Below the pieces are notes generated by a model, which was given only the letters and a program-made list of their open reading frames with translations, did no database searches and had not been told where the DNA came from. Source: an uncultured Nesterenkonia sp. (GTDB taxonomy: Bacteria; Actinomycetota; Actinomycetes; Actinomycetales; Micrococcaceae). Taken from it: a stretch of DNA of 5,371 nucleotides. The first letter of the stretch is position 1, and every line of letters starts with the position of its first letter. Of the stretch, positions 1 through 5,371 are shown piece after piece. The stretch lies in contig CAMINA010000097.1 in the NCBI GenBank assembly GCA_946221825.1, forward strand, positions 1-5,371, given 5' to 3'. A program made the translations under genes and the position numbers.

Positions 1-1064
1 GCCGCACGCTGCGCCAGTTCATCATCGGCGTGCTGCTCGTCCCCTTCGCCTTCAACGCCCTGTGGATCTCCTTCTTCGGCAACGCCACCGTCAGTCAGAT
101 CATGGACGGTGAGCTCAGCCTGGATGACGCCATGGACGGCGACGGCGCCGGCTTCTTCGCCCTGATCGCCGAGTACCCGGGAGCCACCTTCGTGATCGGC
201 GTGTCCGTCGTCGTCGGGATGCTGTTCTACGTGACCTCTGCCGATTCCGGCTCACTGGTGCTGGCCAACTTCACGTCCAAATCCGAGGACGCCACCTCCG
301 ACGGCCCCCGCTGGCTGCGGGTGGTCTGGTCAGTGATCATCGGCGCGCTGACGCTGGTGATGCTGGCCCTGGACGGGATCTACTCCCTACAGATGGCCGC
401 GGTCATCATCGGGCTTCCGCTCTCCCTGGTGCTGATCATGCTCATGATCAGCGTATGGCGCGCACTGCGGCAGGAGAAGTACAGCGCAGACTCCCTGGAG
501 GCCACACTGCCCTCCGCGCTGTCCGAACGCATCAGCGACGCCGGTGCGGCGGCGCCCGGACGCTGGCGGCGCCGTCTGGCCCGCCACATGCACTACCCCA
601 CCGCCGAGGAGATCTCGGACTACATGGAGTCCACCGCCATGCCTGCGGTGGAGGAGGTCGCCGCCGAGCTGGCCAAGCAGGGCGCCTCGGTGTACTGCGA
701 ACGCGGCCTGGTCCCGGAGACCGACATCCCGCAGATCGATCTGCATGTCGACTTCGGCGAGCAGGGCATGTTCAAGTATCAGGCCTACCCGATCGAGTAC
801 TCGGTGCCGAACTTCGCTCTGCGGATGCATGCGGCCGAGGAGACCTACTACCAGGTGGAGGTCTTCTCCGCCACGGGATCCTCCGGCCACGACATCTTCG
901 GCTACACCAAGGAGCAGGTCATCTCCGATGTGCTGGACGCCTATGAGCGCCACCTCGCAGTGCTGACCATGAGCGACGCCGACGGCGGCGGCTCCGTCAC
1001 CCTGAACACCGGCGCGATCCCGAACGACTGGGACCACGTCCGGACCCGCGGGAACCACGAGTAG
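1..1064 (+). CDS. betT: BCCT-family choline/betaine transporter, BetT-like (5'-truncated by the window edge)
   Basis: C-terminal 353 residues of a secondary transporter of the betaine/choline/carnitine (BCCT) family; the reading frame is open from base 3, so the gene starts outside the window. It likely imports choline across the cytoplasmic membrane. Four hydrophobic segments are visible at about residues 6-25, 60-79, 105-123 and 128-152 of the visible part. The stretch YVTSADSGS (76-84) is the conserved BCCT motif of the late helices. The Trp-rich BCCT signature should lie just upstream and is not visible. After the last helix and a basic WRALRQEK stretch, about 200 soluble residues follow, including YYQVEVF (282-288) and GYTKEQVISDVLDAYERHL (300-318), typical of the long cytoplasmic tail of BetT-type members, which in E. 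coli BetT is linked to osmotic control. Stop is TAG. Context with betB and a choline oxidase supports choline as substrate; glycine betaine uptake is an alternative. Confidence 0.9.
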   Translation, partial: RTLRQFIIGVLLVPFAFNALWISFFGNATVSQIMDGELSLDDAMDGDGAGFFALIAEYPGATFVIGVSVVVGMLFYVTSADSGSLVLANFTSKSEDATSDGPRWLRVVWSVIIGALTLVMLALDGIYSLQMAAVIIGLPLSLVLIMLMISVWRALRQEKYSADSLEATLPSALSERISDAGAAAPGRWRRRLARHMHYPTAEEISDYMESTAMPAVEEVAAELAKQGASVYCERGLVPETDIPQIDLHVDFGEQGMFKYQAYPIEYSVPNFALRMHAAEETYYQVEVFSATGSSGHDIFGYTKEQVISDVLDAYERHLAVLTMSDADGGGSVTLNTGAIPNDWDHVRTRGNHE

Positions 1065-1099
1065 GAACCCGCCCCGCACAGATCCCGGCCTGCGGGCCG

Positions 1100-1128
1100 T
1101 TACGGTGCCGGGTCCCGCTGACTAGGCT
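1100..1128 (+). promoter_or_regulatory. Candidate promoter for the betB-codA operon
   Basis: A -10-like TAGGCT (1123-1128) fits the actinobacterial TAnnnT pattern. It lies 17 bases after TTACGG (1100-1105), a poor match to the -35 consensus. A start of transcription near 1134-1136 would leave a leader of about 40 bases before the betB start codon. The call rests on pattern and position only, and betB could also be read through from the transporter gene. Confidence 0.4.
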
Positions 1129-1141
1129 GGATCCGGCACCG
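1103..1141. repeat. 9-bp inverted repeat around the -10 element, possible operator
   Basis: CGGTGCCGG (1103-1111) and its exact reverse complement CCGGCACCG (1133-1141) are separated by 21 bases. The left arm overlaps the end of the proposed -35 box, the -10 box lies between the arms, and the right arm covers the expected transcription start. This is a suitable place for a repressor such as a TetR-type regulator, or for a leader hairpin. In GC-rich DNA a 9-bp repeat can occur by chance. No regulator gene is visible in the window. Confidence 0.3.
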
Positions 1142-1173
1142 CCTCACCTCACATCAGACGTCAAGGAGTTCTC

Positions 1174-2646
1174 ATGACTGCCACGCTCTACATCGACGGC
1201 CAGTGGGTCCCTGCCGCCAGCGGCGAGACCCGCACCATCATCTGCCCCGCCGACGGCACCGAGGTCGCTGTGGTCTCTGAGGCCGGCGAGCAGGACACTC
1301 TGAACGCCATCGCCGCCGCCCGCAAGGCCTTCGACTCCCGCGTCTGGGCCGGCACCCCCGCCGCCGAGCGCGGCGAGTTCCTGCTGCGCGTGGCCAAGGC
1401 CATCGAGGACCGCAAGGACGAGTTCGCCCGCGCCGAGGCTCTGGACACCGGCAAGCGGTTCGTCGAGGCCCAGATCGACATGGACGACATCATCGGCTGC
1501 TTCAAGCACTTCGGAAAGCTGGCCGACTCCGACGCCGGCCGCATCGTCGACGCCGGCGATCCCACCGTCATCTCCAAGATCGTCTACGAACCCGTCGGCG
1601 TCTGCGGTCTGATCACCCCGTGGAACTTCCCACTGCTGCAGGCCGCCTGGAAGCTCGCCCCGGCACTTGCCGCAGGCAACTCCCTGATCCTGAAGCCCGC
1701 CGAGCTGACCCCGCACACCGGCATGCTGATCATGGACGTCTTCGAGAAGGCCGGCCTGCCCGCCGGCGTGGCCAATCTGATCACCGGCCCCGGCGCCACC
1801 GCCGGCGCCCCGCTGTCCTCCCACGAGGACGTTGACATGGTCTCCTTCACCGGTGGGCTGGTCACCGGCCGGAAGATCGCAGCCTCCGCCGCCCAGACCA
1901 TCAAGAAGGTCGCCCTGGAGCTCGGCGGCAAGAACCCCAACGTGGTCTTCGCCGACGCCGACTTCGACGCCGCGGTGGACAACGCGCTCAACGCCGGCTT
2001 CCTGGACTCCGGCCTGGTCTGCTCCGCAGGCACCCGCCTGATCGTCGAGGAGTCCATCAAGGAGAAGTTCGTGGACGAGCTGGTCCGCCGCGCTGAGAAG
2101 ATCCGCATGGGCGGACCCTTCGACGAGAACGCCGAGACCGGCCCGCTGATCTCCGCAGAACACCGCGAGAAGGTCTACAACTACACCCAGAAGGGCATCG
2201 ACGAGGGCGCAGTGCTGCGCACCGGCCACCACTTCGGCGGCGAGGAGCACAAGGACGGCTTCTTCTACGCTCCCACCGTGCTGGACAACGTCGAGCGCGG
2301 CCAGCACGTGGTGGTGGAGGAGGGCTTCGGCCCGGTCATCACCGTGGAGACCTTCACCACTGAGGAGGAGGCCGTCGAGACCGCCAACGACACCAACTAC
2401 GGCTTGGCCGGCGCGGTCTGGACCTCCAACCGCGGCACCGCCCACCGCGTCAGCTCCAAGCTGCGCCACGGCACCATCTGGATCAACGACTACCACCCCT
2501 ACCTGCCGCAGGCTGAGTGGGGCGGCTTCAAGCAGTCCGGCTTCGGCCGCGAGCTGGGCCACATCGGCTTCGAGGAGTACCGCGAGGCCAAGCACGTCTA
2601 CGAGAACACTGAGCCCGCCGTCTCCGGCTGGTTCGCCGACAACTGA
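1174..2646 (+). CDS. betB: Betaine-aldehyde dehydrogenase (aldehyde dehydrogenase superfamily)
   Basis: Complete 490-residue enzyme, the usual length for BetB. It oxidises betaine aldehyde to glycine betaine with NAD(P)+ in the cytoplasm, the last step of osmoprotectant synthesis from choline. Visible family residues are PWNFP with catalytic-site Asn151, LKPAE with cofactor-binding Lys174, the Rossmann loop FTGGLVTG (225-232), LELGGKNP with general base Glu249, and the nucleophile Cys283 in GLVCSAGTRL. The C-terminal YHPYLPQAEWGGFKQSGFGR (440-459) closely resembles betaine-aldehyde dehydrogenases and separates it from generic family members. Two positions differ from the common pattern: Leu281 where GQxC is usual, and EEGFGP (382-387) where EE(I/V)FGP is usual. 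The ATG start is supported by AAGGAG at 1163-1168, five bases upstream. The next gene starts 40 bases after the stop, consistent with one operon. Other aminoaldehydes remain possible as extra substrates. Confidence 0.93.
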   Translation: MTATLYIDGQWVPAASGETRTIICPADGTEVAVVSEAGEQDTLNAIAAARKAFDSRVWAGTPAAERGEFLLRVAKAIEDRKDEFARAEALDTGKRFVEAQIDMDDIIGCFKHFGKLADSDAGRIVDAGDPTVISKIVYEPVGVCGLITPWNFPLLQAAWKLAPALAAGNSLILKPAELTPHTGMLIMDVFEKAGLPAGVANLITGPGATAGAPLSSHEDVDMVSFTGGLVTGRKIAASAAQTIKKVALELGGKNPNVVFADADFDAAVDNALNAGFLDSGLVCSAGTRLIVEESIKEKFVDELVRRAEKIRMGGPFDENAETGPLISAEHREKVYNYTQKGIDEGAVLRTGHHFGGEEHKDGFFYAPTVLDNVERGQHVVVEEGFGPVITVETFTTEEEAVETANDTNYGLAGAVWTSNRGTAHRVSSKLRHGTIWINDYHPYLPQAEWGGFKQSGFGRELGHIGFEEYREAKHVYENTEPAVSGWFADN

Positions 2647-2672
2647 GACCCGCATCTTCGAGCATCTGACAG

Positions 2673-2689
2673 AGGAGATCTGAACCTTG
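2673..2689 (+). promoter_or_regulatory. Ribosome binding site and TTG start of the choline oxidase gene
   Basis: AGGAG (2673-2677) is followed after nine bases by TTG (2687-2689). No ATG or GTG in this frame lies between the binding site and the FAD-binding glycine motif, and the TTG start gives a protein beginning MAENTYDYVIVGGG, the right distance from the dinucleotide fold. The TTG is therefore the most likely start, which may lower expression relative to betB. Confidence 0.75.
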
Positions 2690-4261
2690 GCTGAGAACAC
2701 CTACGACTACGTCATCGTCGGCGGCGGCTCCGCCGGTGCCGCTGCGGCCGCCCGCCTGTCCGAGGACCCCAGCGTCACCGTGGCCCTGCTGGAGGCCGGC
2801 CCCACCGATCAGGACAAGGACGTCATCCTGCAGCTGAACCGCTGGATGGAGCTGCTGGAGTCCGGTTACGACTGGGACTATCCCGTGGAGCCCCAGGAGA
2901 AGGGCAACTCCTTCATGCGCCACGCGCGTGCGAAGGTCCTGGGCGGCTGTTCCTCCCACAACTCCTGCATCGCCTTCTGGCCTCCCAAGGAGGACATGGA
3001 CGACTGGGAGCAGCTGGGTGCCACCGGTTGGAACGCCGAGAACGCCTGGCCGCTGCTCAAGCGCCTGGAGACCAATGAGAACGACGGCGAGCACCACGGC
3101 AAGGAAGGCCCCGTGGAGCTGATGAACATCCCGCCGCACGATCCCTGCGGTGTGGCCATCCTGGACGCCGCCGAGCAGGCCGGCATCCCGCGCGTGGAGT
3201 TCAACTCCGGCGAGACCGTGGTCAAGGGCGCGAACTTCTTCCAGGTCAACCGGAAGCAGGACGGCACCCGCTCCTCCTCCTCGGTGTCCTACCTGCACCC
3301 GATCATGGAGCGGGAGAACCTGAGCATCCTCACCGACACCTGGGTGCGCGAGGTGATCTTCGACGGCGACCGCGCCACCGGAGTCTCCGTGGTGGCCAAC
3401 GCCTTCGGCAAAGCTCACACCGTCACCGCGAACAAGGAGATCATCCTCTCCGCGGGCGCCATCGACTCCCCCAAGCTGCTGATGCTCTCCGGCATCGGCC
3501 CGAAGGCCCACCTGGCCGAGCACGGCATCGAGGCCCGCGTGGACTCCCCCGGTGTGGGTGAGCACCTGCAGGACCACCCCGAGGTCGTCATCGGCTGGGA
3601 CGCCGAGAAGCCCATGATCGAGGAGGGCTACCAGTTCTGGGAGATCGGCATCTTCGCCGACACCCTCGAGGGAACCGGCCAGCAGGACAAAGAGGGCCGT
3701 CCGGACCTGATGATGCACTACGGCTCGGTGCCCTTCGACATGCACACTCTGCGTCAGGGCTACCCGACCTCCGAGAACTCCTTCGTGCTGACCCCCAACA
3801 TCACCCACTCCAAGTCCCGCGGCACGGTGCGTCTGCGCTCCAAGGACTACCGGGACAAGCCGATGGTGGACCCGCGCTACTTCACCGATGAGGAGGGCCA
3901 CGACATGCGCGTGGCCGTGGCCGGCATCAAACTGGCCCGCGAGATCGTCTCCCAGCCGGCGATGGCTGAGTGGGCCGGTGAGGAGCTCTATCCGGGCAAG
4001 GACGTGCAGACCGACGAAGAGATCGCCGACTACTGCCGCCGCACCCACAACACCGTCTACCACCCGGCCGGCTCGGTCCGGATGGGCGCCGACGACGACA
4101 CCATGTCCCCGCTGGACGCACGTCTGCGGGTCAAGGGCGTCAAGGGCCTGCGTGTGGCCGATGCCTCGGTCATGCCGGAGCTGGTGACGGTCAACCCCAA
4201 CATCACCACCATGATGATCGGTGAGCGTGCCGCTGACCTGATCAAGGAGGACAACAGCTGA
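2687..4261 (+). CDS. codA: Choline oxidase-type GMC flavoenzyme
   Basis: Complete 524-residue GMC oxidoreductase that oxidises choline to betaine aldehyde and, if a true oxidase, onward to glycine betaine, reducing O2 to H2O2. The FAD fold is GGGSAG (12-17) with Glu36 in LLEAGP; the second GMC signature is GAIDSPKLLMLSGIG (257-271). Against Arthrobacter globiformis choline oxidase as recalled from memory, key residues are all present: His91 in GGCSSHNS (covalent FAD site, His99), Ser93 (Ser101), Glu299 (Glu312, choline ammonium binding), His344 (His351), Val457 (Val464), His459 (His466) and Asn503 (Asn510). BetA choline dehydrogenases typically have GGSSxIN at the His91 region and lack this histidine, so the common annotation choline dehydrogenase betA is less apt. 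The N-terminus is eight residues shorter and the C-terminus about 15 shorter than A. globiformis CodA. It lies 40 bases after betB and ends before a strong palindrome. Confidence 0.88.
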   Translation: MAENTYDYVIVGGGSAGAAAAARLSEDPSVTVALLEAGPTDQDKDVILQLNRWMELLESGYDWDYPVEPQEKGNSFMRHARAKVLGGCSSHNSCIAFWPPKEDMDDWEQLGATGWNAENAWPLLKRLETNENDGEHHGKEGPVELMNIPPHDPCGVAILDAAEQAGIPRVEFNSGETVVKGANFFQVNRKQDGTRSSSSVSYLHPIMERENLSILTDTWVREVIFDGDRATGVSVVANAFGKAHTVTANKEIILSAGAIDSPKLLMLSGIGPKAHLAEHGIEARVDSPGVGEHLQDHPEVVIGWDAEKPMIEEGYQFWEIGIFADTLEGTGQQDKEGRPDLMMHYGSVPFDMHTLRQGYPTSENSFVLTPNITHSKSRGTVRLRSKDYRDKPMVDPRYFTDEEGHDMRVAVAGIKLAREIVSQPAMAEWAGEELYPGKDVQTDEEIADYCRRTHNTVYHPAGSVRMGADDDTMSPLDARLRVKGVKGLRVADASVMPELVTVNPNITTMMIGERAADLIKEDNS

Positions 4262-4281
4262 TCGGCTGATCCTCCAGACAG

Positions 4282-4321
4282 AGAGAGGGCCCCGGCAGGA
4301 ATTCCTGCCGGGGCCCTCTCT
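4282..4321. terminator. 40-bp perfect palindrome, probable bidirectional terminator
   Basis: The left half AGAGAGGGCCCCGGCAGGAA is the exact reverse complement of the right half, with GAATTC at the centre. The RNA would form a very GC-rich stem of about 18 pairs with an AAUU loop. It lies 20 bases after the codA stop and 15 bases beyond the stop of the convergent DUF202 gene, so it can end both operons. Neither side has a real U-tract (TTCGTG on the plus strand, GTCTGG on the minus strand), as in many actinobacterial terminators. Confidence 0.85.
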
Positions 4322-4336
4322 TCGTGTCTGAGACCT

Positions 4337-4654
4337 TCAGAGAAGGACCAGCACCAGCGCGACGCCGCCCAGTCCCATCACGGCCAGGGAGAGAGACAGC
4401 GCCCCTCCCACGGCCGGCGGGTACTGCTCAGCGGCGATGCCGGCGTCGGCGAGCGCATAGCGACGCCGCTGGCCCGCCCAGACGCCGGCGGCCACCAGTG
4501 CTGCGGCTCCGAAGAGCCCCAGCACCACCGCACCGTAGTAGGGGGCCCATCGGATGAAGAACCCTCCCACCACAAGCATGAGCATCAGCGTCCGGGTCCA
4601 GGACAGCAGCGTGCGCTCGGGCTGCAGGCCGGGATCCGCATGGGTTCTGCTCAT
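4337..4654 (-). CDS. Small DUF202 membrane protein (second of a pair)
   Basis: A 105-residue integral membrane protein of unknown function. LQPERTLLSWTRT (10-22) is the DUF202 hallmark leading into the first membrane segment (about 22-36). Two more hydrophobic segments follow at about 40-60 and 84-105, with a basic loop GQRRRYALAD (61-70) between them, giving three helices as in the YidG/YidH group. The ATG at 4654-4652 is chosen because GAGGTG (4666-4661 on this strand) is six bases upstream. An in-frame GTG at 4663-4661 would add three residues but lies within that binding site. It begins 10 bases after the stop of the other DUF202 gene, so they are almost certainly co-transcribed. No catalytic residues are recognisable and no specific role can be assigned. 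Confidence 0.85.
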   Translation of the reverse strand: MSRTHADPGLQPERTLLSWTRTLMLMLVVGGFFIRWAPYYGAVVLGLFGAAALVAAGVWAGQRRRYALADAGIAAEQYPPAVGGALSLSLAVMGLGGVALVLVLL

Positions 4655-4666
4655 CGGGCGCACCTC
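4655..4666 (-). promoter_or_regulatory. Ribosome binding site that fixes the start of the second DUF202 gene
   Basis: Read on the minus strand, GAGGTG (4666-4661) is followed by the six-base spacer CGCCCG and the ATG at 4654-4652. The TGA of the preceding gene (4667-4665) overlaps the first bases of this site, which suits translation re-initiation. It argues against the GTG at 4663-4661 as the start. Confidence 0.65.
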
Positions 4667-5078
4667 ATGCCAGCATCGCCCAGATCAACAGCGCAGAGAT
4701 CACCGCGACGCCGGCGCCCAGCAGCGGGGCGATCAGCGGCAGCGGCAGCGCCGACTGCCGGCGCAGGCTGCGCTCCACCTTCAGCCAGCGCCAGAAGGCT
4801 CCGGCGCTGAGCGCCACACCCAGGACCAGCAGCAGCACAGAGAGCAGCGTGCGCACTGTCGGCTCGAAGAGGTCCTGGGTGAGCGCCTCCACCGCCACCC
4901 CGCCGGCCAAAAGGGCCAGCGAAGTGCGGATCCAGGAGAGGAAGGTCCGCTCGTTGGCCAGGGTGAACCGGGGATCCGGCTCCTCTCCCCCGCCCAGGAG
5001 CCTCTTCCGCCAGGCGGCGTCCCTGCGCCCCGAGCCGGATCCGGGCTCGGATCCGGATGGTGCGTGGTCAGATGTCAT
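4665..5078 (-). CDS. DUF202 (YidH-like) membrane protein (first of a pair)
   Basis: A 137-residue membrane protein of the DUF202 family, function unknown. An N-terminal polar tail of about 38 residues rich in Gly, Ser, Asp and Glu precedes the family motif FTLANERTFLSWIRTSLALL (38-57). Membrane segments are predicted at about 50-66, 77-96 and 113-135, with a basic loop WLKVERSLRRQ (98-108) between the second and third. Its ATG overlaps the TGA of the choline-sulfatase gene as ATGA (5078-5075), and AAGGA (5092-5088) lies nine bases upstream inside that gene, so its translation is probably coupled to the sulfatase. The second DUF202 gene follows 10 bases later; the two differ mainly in the length of the N-terminal tail and may form a hetero-oligomer, which is inference. 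A link to choline-sulfate metabolism is suggested only by position. Confidence 0.88.
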   Translation of the reverse strand: MTSDHAPSGSEPGSGSGRRDAAWRKRLLGGGEEPDPRFTLANERTFLSWIRTSLALLAGGVAVEALTQDLFEPTVRTLLSVLLLVLGVALSAGAFWRWLKVERSLRRQSALPLPLIAPLLGAGVAVISALLIWAMLA

Positions 5079-5371
5079 CTGCTGGTGTCCTTGATCTTGC
5101 CGTGCTCCAGTGCGGACCAGAAGTCGCCGCGCACATAGCGCTGCTCAGGCTCCGGGTTGAAGTCCCAGTGGCGCACCGTGCCCTGCTGCAGGGACTCGGC
5201 CACCAGGCGCCGGGTGGCCTGGGACTTCAGCACGTCTTGCTCCAGCTGGGCGAGGTCGTAGCGGGAGTCCAGCTCCTTGCGCAGCAGCGACACCATCTCA
5301 GCGTACTCGGGCTGGCCCGCGATGTTGTGCAGCTCCTCCGGGTCGGTGTCCAGGTCGAAGAGCTGGTCCGG
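5075..5371 (-). CDS. betC: Choline-sulfatase, C-terminal part (5' end beyond the window edge)
   Basis: The last 98 residues of a sulfatase-family enzyme; the frame is open to the window edge, so the catalytic domain with its modified Cys/Ser lies outside. QLFDLDTDPEELHNIAGQP (3-21 of the visible part) is the common sulfatase C-terminal pattern following the catalytic domain. The end contains VLKSQATRRLVAESLQQG (47-64), WDFNPEP (69-75) and QRYVR (77-81), which correspond to the SQxRR, WD(F/Y)xP and ERYxR elements of the choline-sulfatase C-terminal domain (PF12411, recalled). The enzyme would hydrolyse choline-O-sulfate to choline and sulfate, feeding the oxidation genes that converge on it. 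Stop is TGA at 5077-5075, overlapping the next start. Another sulfatase of the same subfamily cannot be excluded without the N-terminal part. Confidence 0.87.
   Translation of the reverse strand, partial: PDQLFDLDTDPEELHNIAGQPEYAEMVSLLRKELDSRYDLAQLEQDVLKSQATRRLVAESLQQGTVRHWDFNPEPEQRYVRGDFWSALEHGKIKDTSR

Noticed and set aside
1084..1112. Possible small terminator hairpins after the transporter gene
   Set aside because: CGGCC-TGCG-GGCCG (1086-1099) has only a five-pair stem with no T-run, and a competing CCCGGC/GCCGGG pairing exists. Such pairings are common by chance in DNA of this GC content.
1144..2700. Long minus-strand open frame of 518 codons opposite betB
   Set aside because: It is rich in Val, Gly, Leu, Ala and Asp in a way produced by the antisense of a GC3-biased gene. 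The plus strand encodes a clear aldehyde dehydrogenase with all catalytic residues.
2528..4063. Long minus-strand open frame of 511 codons opposite codA
   Set aside because: It is an antisense shadow of the choline oxidase gene, with the same Val/Gly/Leu/His-rich composition and no recognisable domain.
4257..4271. GCTGATC direct repeat at the codA stop codon
   Set aside because: Only two seven-base copies, with no second in-frame stop or structure. It looks like chance.
5032..5056. Repeated GGATCCGG words in the start of the first DUF202 gene
   Set aside because: They encode the Gly/Ser-rich tail (EPGSGSG) in a GC-rich codon set. Codon repetition explains them without a regulatory role.
4554..5138. 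Plus-strand open frame of 194 codons over the DUF202 genes
   Set aside because: Its product is low-complexity, rich in Gln and Arg, and lies antisense to two genes with clear family motifs and good ribosome binding sites.

Overview
This window comes from a high-GC genome with strong GC bias at third codon positions, AAGGAG-type ribosome binding sites, one TTG start and a TAGGCT-type -10 element. Together with close recalled similarity of one product to Arthrobacter globiformis choline oxidase, this points to an actinobacterium of the Micrococcales, probably a Micrococcaceae relative such as Arthrobacter or Nesterenkonia. The genus is an inference, not something read from a marker gene.

The left and central part (1-4261, plus strand) is a choline-to-glycine-betaine cluster. 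It begins inside a BCCT-family, BetT-like choline transporter, of which only the last third or so of the membrane domain and a long cytoplasmic tail are present. A 109-base gap with a plausible promoter and a 9-bp inverted repeat leads to a complete betaine-aldehyde dehydrogenase (betB, 1174-2646). Forty bases later comes a complete GMC-family flavoenzyme (2687-4261). Its active site matches choline oxidase (CodA, oxygen-dependent, covalently bound FAD) rather than choline dehydrogenase BetA.

A 40-bp perfect palindrome (4282-4321) lies between the end of this operon and a convergent minus-strand operon, and probably serves as a two-way terminator.

The right part (4337-5371, minus strand) reads, in order of transcription: the C-terminal end of a choline-sulfatase (betC, entering from the right edge), a DUF202 membrane protein whose start overlaps the betC stop as ATGA, and a second, shorter DUF202 membrane protein 10 bases further on.

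Taken together the window encodes a route from imported choline or choline-O-sulfate to glycine betaine: BetC releases choline from choline-O-sulfate, BetT imports choline, CodA oxidises choline to betaine aldehyde (and possibly on to betaine) with hydrogen peroxide as by-product, and BetB finishes the oxidation with NAD(P)+. The likely purpose is osmoprotection. The least explained part is the pair of DUF202 membrane proteins coupled to the choline-sulfatase gene.
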